DNA from: Alcanivorax sp.
Lineage (GTDB): Bacteria > Pseudomonadota > Gammaproteobacteria > Pseudomonadales > Alcanivoracaceae
DNA: 64,000 bases
Direction: 5' to 3'
Assembly (NCBI GenBank): GCA_022565695.1
Contig: JAIUME010000006.1
Location: forward strand, 1-64,000
Of this stretch, positions 60,487-64,000 are shown in pieces. Position 1 is the first letter of the stretch. Each line of letters begins with the position of its first letter. The notes under the pieces were generated by a model that was given only the letters and a program-made list of their open reading frames with translations, was not told the DNA's origin and made no database searches. The translations under genes and the position numbers were made by a program.

Positions 60487-62682
60487 TCATGCCTGTGCAG
60501 TGTCGGTGGGTGGCGCGTCGGTGACGACCGGGAGATCAATATAGAAAGTGGTGCCCTGGTCGTTGCTGTCGAAGCGAATGCTGCCGCCCATGTGGGAGAC
60601 CAGTTCCCGGCAGATGGCCAGGCCCAGGCCTGTACCCCCGGCGCGGCGAGTGTCCGAGCTGTCGGCCTGGGCAAAGCGCTCGAACACGCGGTCCTGGAAT
60701 GCATCGGGGATGCCCTTGCCCTGATCCGCCACGGCGATAATCAACCGACCGCTGCTGATGTCGGCGCTGACGGTGATCAGCCCGCCTGGCGGGGAGTATT
60801 TTGCCGCGTTGGAAATCAGATTGGCCATGATCTGCTGGAAGCGCATGGCATCGACATCAAGCCATACTGGATTGGCCGGGTGCCAGCGCAGCACCATGCT
60901 GGCCTGATGACGAGCGGCCACGGATTCATTCACTTCGATGGCATTGACCAGCAAGGCCTGAGCGTCCAGATGCTCGAAATGGAACTCGAGCTTGCCGGCA
61001 TCCAGCTTTTCGAAATCCAGCAGGTCGTTGATCAGATGCAGCAGGCGCTTGCTGTTCTCATTGGCGATGCGGATCAGATTCTGCACGGCGTCCGGCAGCG
61101 TGCCCAGGGCGCCACCCAGCAGCAGCCCCATGGCGCCGGAAATGGCGGTCAGCGGCGTGCGCAGCTCATGGCTGATGGTAGAGACAAACTCACGCTTCAT
61201 CACCTGCGCCCGGCGCTTTTCGGTGACGTCCCAGCAGGTGCCCGTCATCATCAGGTCATTGCTGTCGGGCATCTCCAGAACTCTCGCCCGGGAGGCAATA
61301 TGGCGCAGGGTGCCGTCCGGCCAGATGACGCGATACTCGGTGTCGTATTCGTGACGGAGCTCGGCCGCGCTGTTGAGCTCCTGCCGCACGCGCTCGCGGT
61401 CGCCCGGGTGCAGCAGCATCATGAAGGCTCCCGGCGTACCGTCGAAGGACTCGCCGGATCGCAGCCCGAAAAGGGGGGCCAACAGCGCATCCCAGGTAAT
61501 CAGGTTGGCGCTGAGATCCCAACTCCATGTACCCATGGAAGAGGAGTCCATGGCCAGTTGGTGCCGTTCCTGGTTGATGCGCAAGGCCTGCTCGGTATGG
61601 CGCAGATCCTGGGTCATCTTCTCTGCCAGCATTTCCGCCCGTTGACGCCGGGTCGCCAGGGTATAGATCACCGTGGTCAACAACAGCGACAGTGTCAGGC
61701 CCACCAGTAGCGCCAGTGTCCCCCGGGATTGCAGGAAGGTCCGGGAGAACGCCGGTGTGCTGTAGAAGCGAATGGTCCAGACCTGCTGGTGCAGGGGCAG
61801 CACCAGAGTCTCCTGCAGCGCCTCGGGATGCTTCGGCCTGCTGCCCTGCCAGGAGCGATAGATGCGTGTGGCGTCTGTGGTAACCAGGCCATCGTAAATC
61901 TCGAAATGCACCAGCTCATCGCGCTCTCCCAGGGTGCCGGCGATCAGATCGCCCATGCGGAAGGGGCTATAGACGAACCCGCGCAAGGCACGCCAGCGCG
62001 CACTTACTGAACTGAGCGGCATGCCGGGATAGTACGAGGGGAGATACATCAGCACGCCGCTCTGGACGCTGGTGTCGGATTCCTGCAGCAGGGTGACGGC
62101 ATTGGAGAGTACGGCGACATTTTTGCTGACAGCCAGATCCATGGCGGTCCCTCGCACTGGATCGGAATACATGTCATAGCCAAAAGCGGCGAGATTACGG
62201 CCGGAGAAAGGTTCGAGATAGACGATGCTGGTGTAGCGTGCTCGCTCTCCCTCGGGATGCACCTGGTAATCCGGGAAGCCCTCGGCGCGGACCGTGGCCT
62301 CGTGCTCGGTGAGCGCATCGGGGTCGATCAGCAGACTGACGCCGACGCCCTGGAAGCCGGGATAATGCTCCGGCAGCGCCAGGCGTTCGATAAACCGGCG
62401 CCAGGTCTCACGGCTGATCTCATCCCGGGATTCCAGCAGCGCCGCGCCAGCCCGCAGCACCTGCTTGTAGTCGTTCATGCGACTTTCGATCTGGTCCACT
62501 GTCCTGCTGTTGAGCAGGCTGAACTCCCGGCTGGCCTGCTCCCGCGCCTGTTCGCGCAGCTGATGCCAGACCAGCAGGCTGACGATCACCGACGCCAATA
62601 ACACCAGGAGGGTGACAGTCCACGCGTGGTTGCTGGCCCAGCCGGAGGCGCCAGAGGGCTTTCCTGATACGTCAGAACCCAT
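60487..62682 (-). CDS. CHASE-domain hybrid sensor: histidine kinase with PAS domain
   Basis: 731-residue sensor histidine kinase. Two membrane segments (about 22-40 and 330-350) bracket a periplasmic CHASE domain (PGFQGVGVSLLIDPDALTEHE, FAAFGYDMYSDPVR-type motifs). A PAS/PAC domain follows (WSWDLSANLITWDALLAPLFGL, YRVIWPDGTLRHIASRA). The kinase core shows FVSTISHELRTPLTAISG (H-box), NLISNAAKYSP (N-box), DQGKGIP and GGTGLGLAICREL. No receiver domain, so a separate response regulator is required; none is adjacent except the LuxR-like gene 0.7 kb away on the other strand. CHASE ligands in other bacteria are small organic molecules, but this one is unknown. Confidence 0.93.
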   Translation of the reverse strand: MGSDVSGKPSGASGWASNHAWTVTLLVLLASVIVSLLVWHQLREQAREQASREFSLLNSRTVDQIESRMNDYKQVLRAGAALLESRDEISRETWRRFIERLALPEHYPGFQGVGVSLLIDPDALTEHEATVRAEGFPDYQVHPEGERARYTSIVYLEPFSGRNLAAFGYDMYSDPVRGTAMDLAVSKNVAVLSNAVTLLQESDTSVQSGVLMYLPSYYPGMPLSSVSARWRALRGFVYSPFRMGDLIAGTLGERDELVHFEIYDGLVTTDATRIYRSWQGSRPKHPEALQETLVLPLHQQVWTIRFYSTPAFSRTFLQSRGTLALLVGLTLSLLLTTVIYTLATRRQRAEMLAEKMTQDLRHTEQALRINQERHQLAMDSSSMGTWSWDLSANLITWDALLAPLFGLRSGESFDGTPGAFMMLLHPGDRERVRQELNSAAELRHEYDTEYRVIWPDGTLRHIASRARVLEMPDSNDLMMTGTCWDVTEKRRAQVMKREFVSTISHELRTPLTAISGAMGLLLGGALGTLPDAVQNLIRIANENSKRLLHLINDLLDFEKLDAGKLEFHFEHLDAQALLVNAIEVNESVAARHQASMVLRWHPANPVWLDVDAMRFQQIMANLISNAAKYSPPGGLITVSADISSGRLIIAVADQGKGIPDAFQDRVFERFAQADSSDTRRAGGTGLGLAICRELVSHMGGSIRFDSNDQGTTFYIDLPVVTDAPPTDTAQA

Positions 62683-62875
62683 GCAGTAATTCCCGTGGGG
62701 CGCCCTTCTGTTTTTTGGCCGGCTGTTTGATGGCCGGGGCGCTGATCATGATTGCAGTCTGCCACCATCAGGCGCAAAGGTCATGCCTGCCACGGGATGC
62801 CGTCGTCGTCAGCGGCGTCGGGCAATACGCCGCACAGGGCAGCAGGATCGCTCGCGAGCCCCTGCGAAGGCTGAT

Positions 62876-63217
62876 TTACTGCCCGCCGGCCAGTTGCCAG
62901 AGGTTGGTGGAGCGCGCACCGGAGCGGCAGAAAGCCAGCACGGGCTTCTCGGCCTCCGCCAGGATGTCGCGCATGGCTGAGGCCTGTTCGGCAGTGATCT
63001 GCCCGGGCACCACCGGCAGGTGCACAAAAGCAATGCCCGCGCTTTCAGCGGCCTTGGCCAGCTCTTCGCTGAGTGGTTGCATCGCGCCGCCTTCACCGTC
63101 CGGGCGGTTGTTGATCAGCGTGCGGAAACCCTGTTCTGCGAACAGCGCGACATCTGCCGCGCTGATCTGGCCGCATGTAGCGAAGTCATCGGTGTGTTGT
63201 GTGATCGGGGTGTCCAT
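62876..63217 (-). CDS. beta-lactamase hydrolase-like/DUF442 (TIGR01244) phosphatase
   Basis: 113-residue protein of the DUF442/TIGR01244 family, related to dual-specificity phosphatases. The P-loop is VLAFCRSGARSTNLW, containing Cys-x5-Arg. Upstream FRTLINNRPDGEGG and FVHLPVVPGQIT are characteristic. In other bacteria the domain is fused to sulfurtransferases or beta-lactamase hydrolases (Blh) and used in sulfide oxidation; here it is free-standing. The start ATG is at 63217. Direct repeats lie just upstream. Function in phosphate or sulfur chemistry remains to be shown. Confidence 0.87.
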   Translation of the reverse strand: MDTPITQHTDDFATCGQISAADVALFAEQGFRTLINNRPDGEGGAMQPLSEELAKAAESAGIAFVHLPVVPGQITAEQASAMRDILAEAEKPVLAFCRSGARSTNLWQLAGGQ

Positions 63218-63229
63218 GAGCGCTCCGTC

Positions 63230-63255
63230 AATGCTGCCTGAATGAATGCTGCCTG
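63230..63255. repeat. 11-bp direct repeat upstream of the DUF442 gene
   Basis: The sequence aatgctgcctg occurs at 63230-63240 and again at 63245-63255. It lies 13-38 bp upstream of the phosphatase start. May be coincidental or a binding site pair. Confidence 0.35.
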
Positions 63256-63398
63256 CTGTCCGGGGTCCGGTCAGCTCGACAATTCATTGTAGGAGAGCGG
63301 CACTGGCGCGGCCAGCGTGTTGTCGAGTGTCCTGTACTCACGCAACCCTGAGCAGTACCCTTTGACACTGGTGGACTGACTTGGCACAAGGACAAAAG

Positions 63399-64000
63399 AT
63401 GTCGCAGGGTAAGGTGTCTTCACTCCGCGCAGGCTTTCGGGAAGAGGCCGGTCTGGCGCGCCCGTTCCACTGCCTGGAAACCTGTACAGGATTGCTCCGC
63501 AGTAACGATCCGCAGGCAGCCGCGACAGTCATGGGCACCCTGCAGCACCACCTGGGCGCCGCCGAGATAGTGTGGTTGCGTTACCAGGCCGGCGTGCTGG
63601 AGGCCGTGGCCGCCAGTGGCAGCCTGGTGAGTGCCGGCACGCGCTACCCGATGCGCGCCGGCCTGCAGCCTTTTTTGTCGTGGCCCTGTAAAGCGCTGGT
63701 CCGTCCGCGCCCGGCGAGTAACTGGTTGGTGCATACACCGAATCCCGGGTTCGAATGGCTGGTGCCGTTGGCATTCGCTGGCCAGGTGACCGGCTTGCTG
63801 GGCATAGCGGGCCATGCCGATCAAGGCGTCCCGGCAAAGGCAGACCAGCAATTGCTTGAAATGCTGTCAGTCTTGTTGGCAGCGTGCGGCGGTGCCGCGC
63901 CGAGCGTCCGCCGTCCCGATGCTTTGGCGTCGGAGGACCTCAGCCGCCTGACACCGCGGGAGCGCGAAATAATGAGCCTGCTGCCGCGCGGCTACAGCAA
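63399..64000 (+). CDS. LuxR family transcriptional regulator, cut by window end
   Basis: The first 200 codons of a protein with no stop codon before the edge. AAGGA is six bases before the ATG. The N-terminal ~155 residues are a GAF-like domain (TLQHHLGAAEIVWLRYQAGVLEAVAA, EWLVPLAFAGQVTGLLGIAGHA). The beginning of the LuxR-type HTH is seen at the end: LSRLTPREREIMSLLPRGYSN, the start of the GerE motif. It is therefore probably a GAF-LuxR regulator. Whether it is the partner of the nearby CHASE kinase is doubtful, since no receiver domain is present. Confidence 0.85.
   Translation, partial: MSQGKVSSLRAGFREEAGLARPFHCLETCTGLLRSNDPQAAATVMGTLQHHLGAAEIVWLRYQAGVLEAVAASGSLVSAGTRYPMRAGLQPFLSWPCKALVRPRPASNWLVHTPNPGFEWLVPLAFAGQVTGLLGIAGHADQGVPAKADQQLLEMLSVLLAACGGAAPSVRRPDALASEDLSRLTPREREIMSLLPRGYS

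Noticed and set aside
59143-61710. 855-codon ORF on the plus strand over the RNase J and kinase genes
   Set aside because: It is antisense to two clear genes on the minus strand; its composition reflects their codon bias and its translation has no domain.

Overview
The window is GC-rich and gene-dense. Its content (two long acyl-CoA dehydrogenases, two Baeyer-Villiger-type flavin monooxygenases beside esterase/SDR genes, OMPLA, Tle1, bacterial FAN1, cry-DASH, YdgA-like DUF945) points to a marine, lipid- or hydrocarbon-degrading gammaproteobacterium, most likely of the Alcanivorax group. That placement is inferred from gene content; no rRNA or tRNA gene was seen. The first ~110 bases are almost pure C and look like a contig-end artefact.

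Layout. 0.2-0.4 kb: a folded palindromic intergenic element. 0.5-3.4 kb: DedA, M23 peptidase and a GGDEF cyclase. 3.4-7.8 kb: a quorum-sensing island, with a CqsA/LqsA-type alpha-hydroxyketone synthase convergent to an overlapping operon of ribbon-helix-helix regulator, CqsS/LqsS-type sensor kinase and LqsR-type receiver protein. 8-12.4 kb: LysR regulator, a double-length PTPS-family protein, dihydroorotase, HIT protein, DUF4124 protein. 12.4-16.9 kb: BVMO, esterase and SDR operon divergent from an AraC regulator. 16.9-19.5 kb: two exported proteins of unknown role. 19.4-32.1 kb: a large divergent locus of exported redox proteins (ApbE flavin transferase, Tat-exported DUF1501-like protein, CxxCH-bearing proteins including a LamG lipoprotein and an HzsA-like lipoprotein, beta-barrels, TlpA thioredoxin, DUF4266, DUF3570). 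32.1-36.6 kb: LEA lipoprotein and a light/repair operon (SDR, DUF2256, cry-DASH, second photolyase). 36.7-47.3 kb: pldA, Trm112-like protein, two paralogous acyl-CoA dehydrogenases flanking a Tle1 phospholipase/DUF2931 immunity pair, DUF945, endonuclease I. 47.5-51.8 kb: TetR regulator divergent from SDR, diiron ferritin-like protein and a BVMO with a basic Lys/Ala-rich tail. 51.9-56.1 kb: FAN1 nuclease and XPD/DinG-like helicase, overlapping. 56.2-64 kb: SDR, TonB-like lipoprotein, DAHP synthase preceded by a leader-peptide attenuator, RNase J-like protein, CHASE/PAS histidine kinase, a DUF442-type phosphatase and a LuxR regulator cut by the window end.

How it fits together. The Cqs/Lqs island has synthase, sensor and response protein, so it looks like a complete alpha-hydroxyketone signalling circuit. 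The BVMO, esterase/SDR and diiron/SDR clusters, with the acyl-CoA dehydrogenases, suggest oxidation of ketones, sterols or alkane-derived lipids. The 19-32 kb locus appears to be a coherent envelope redox system of unknown substrate. The newly read elements most worth testing are the aromatic-rich leader/attenuator of the DAHP synthase gene, the quorum-sensing island with its added ribbon-helix-helix regulator, and the HzsA-like/ApbE locus.
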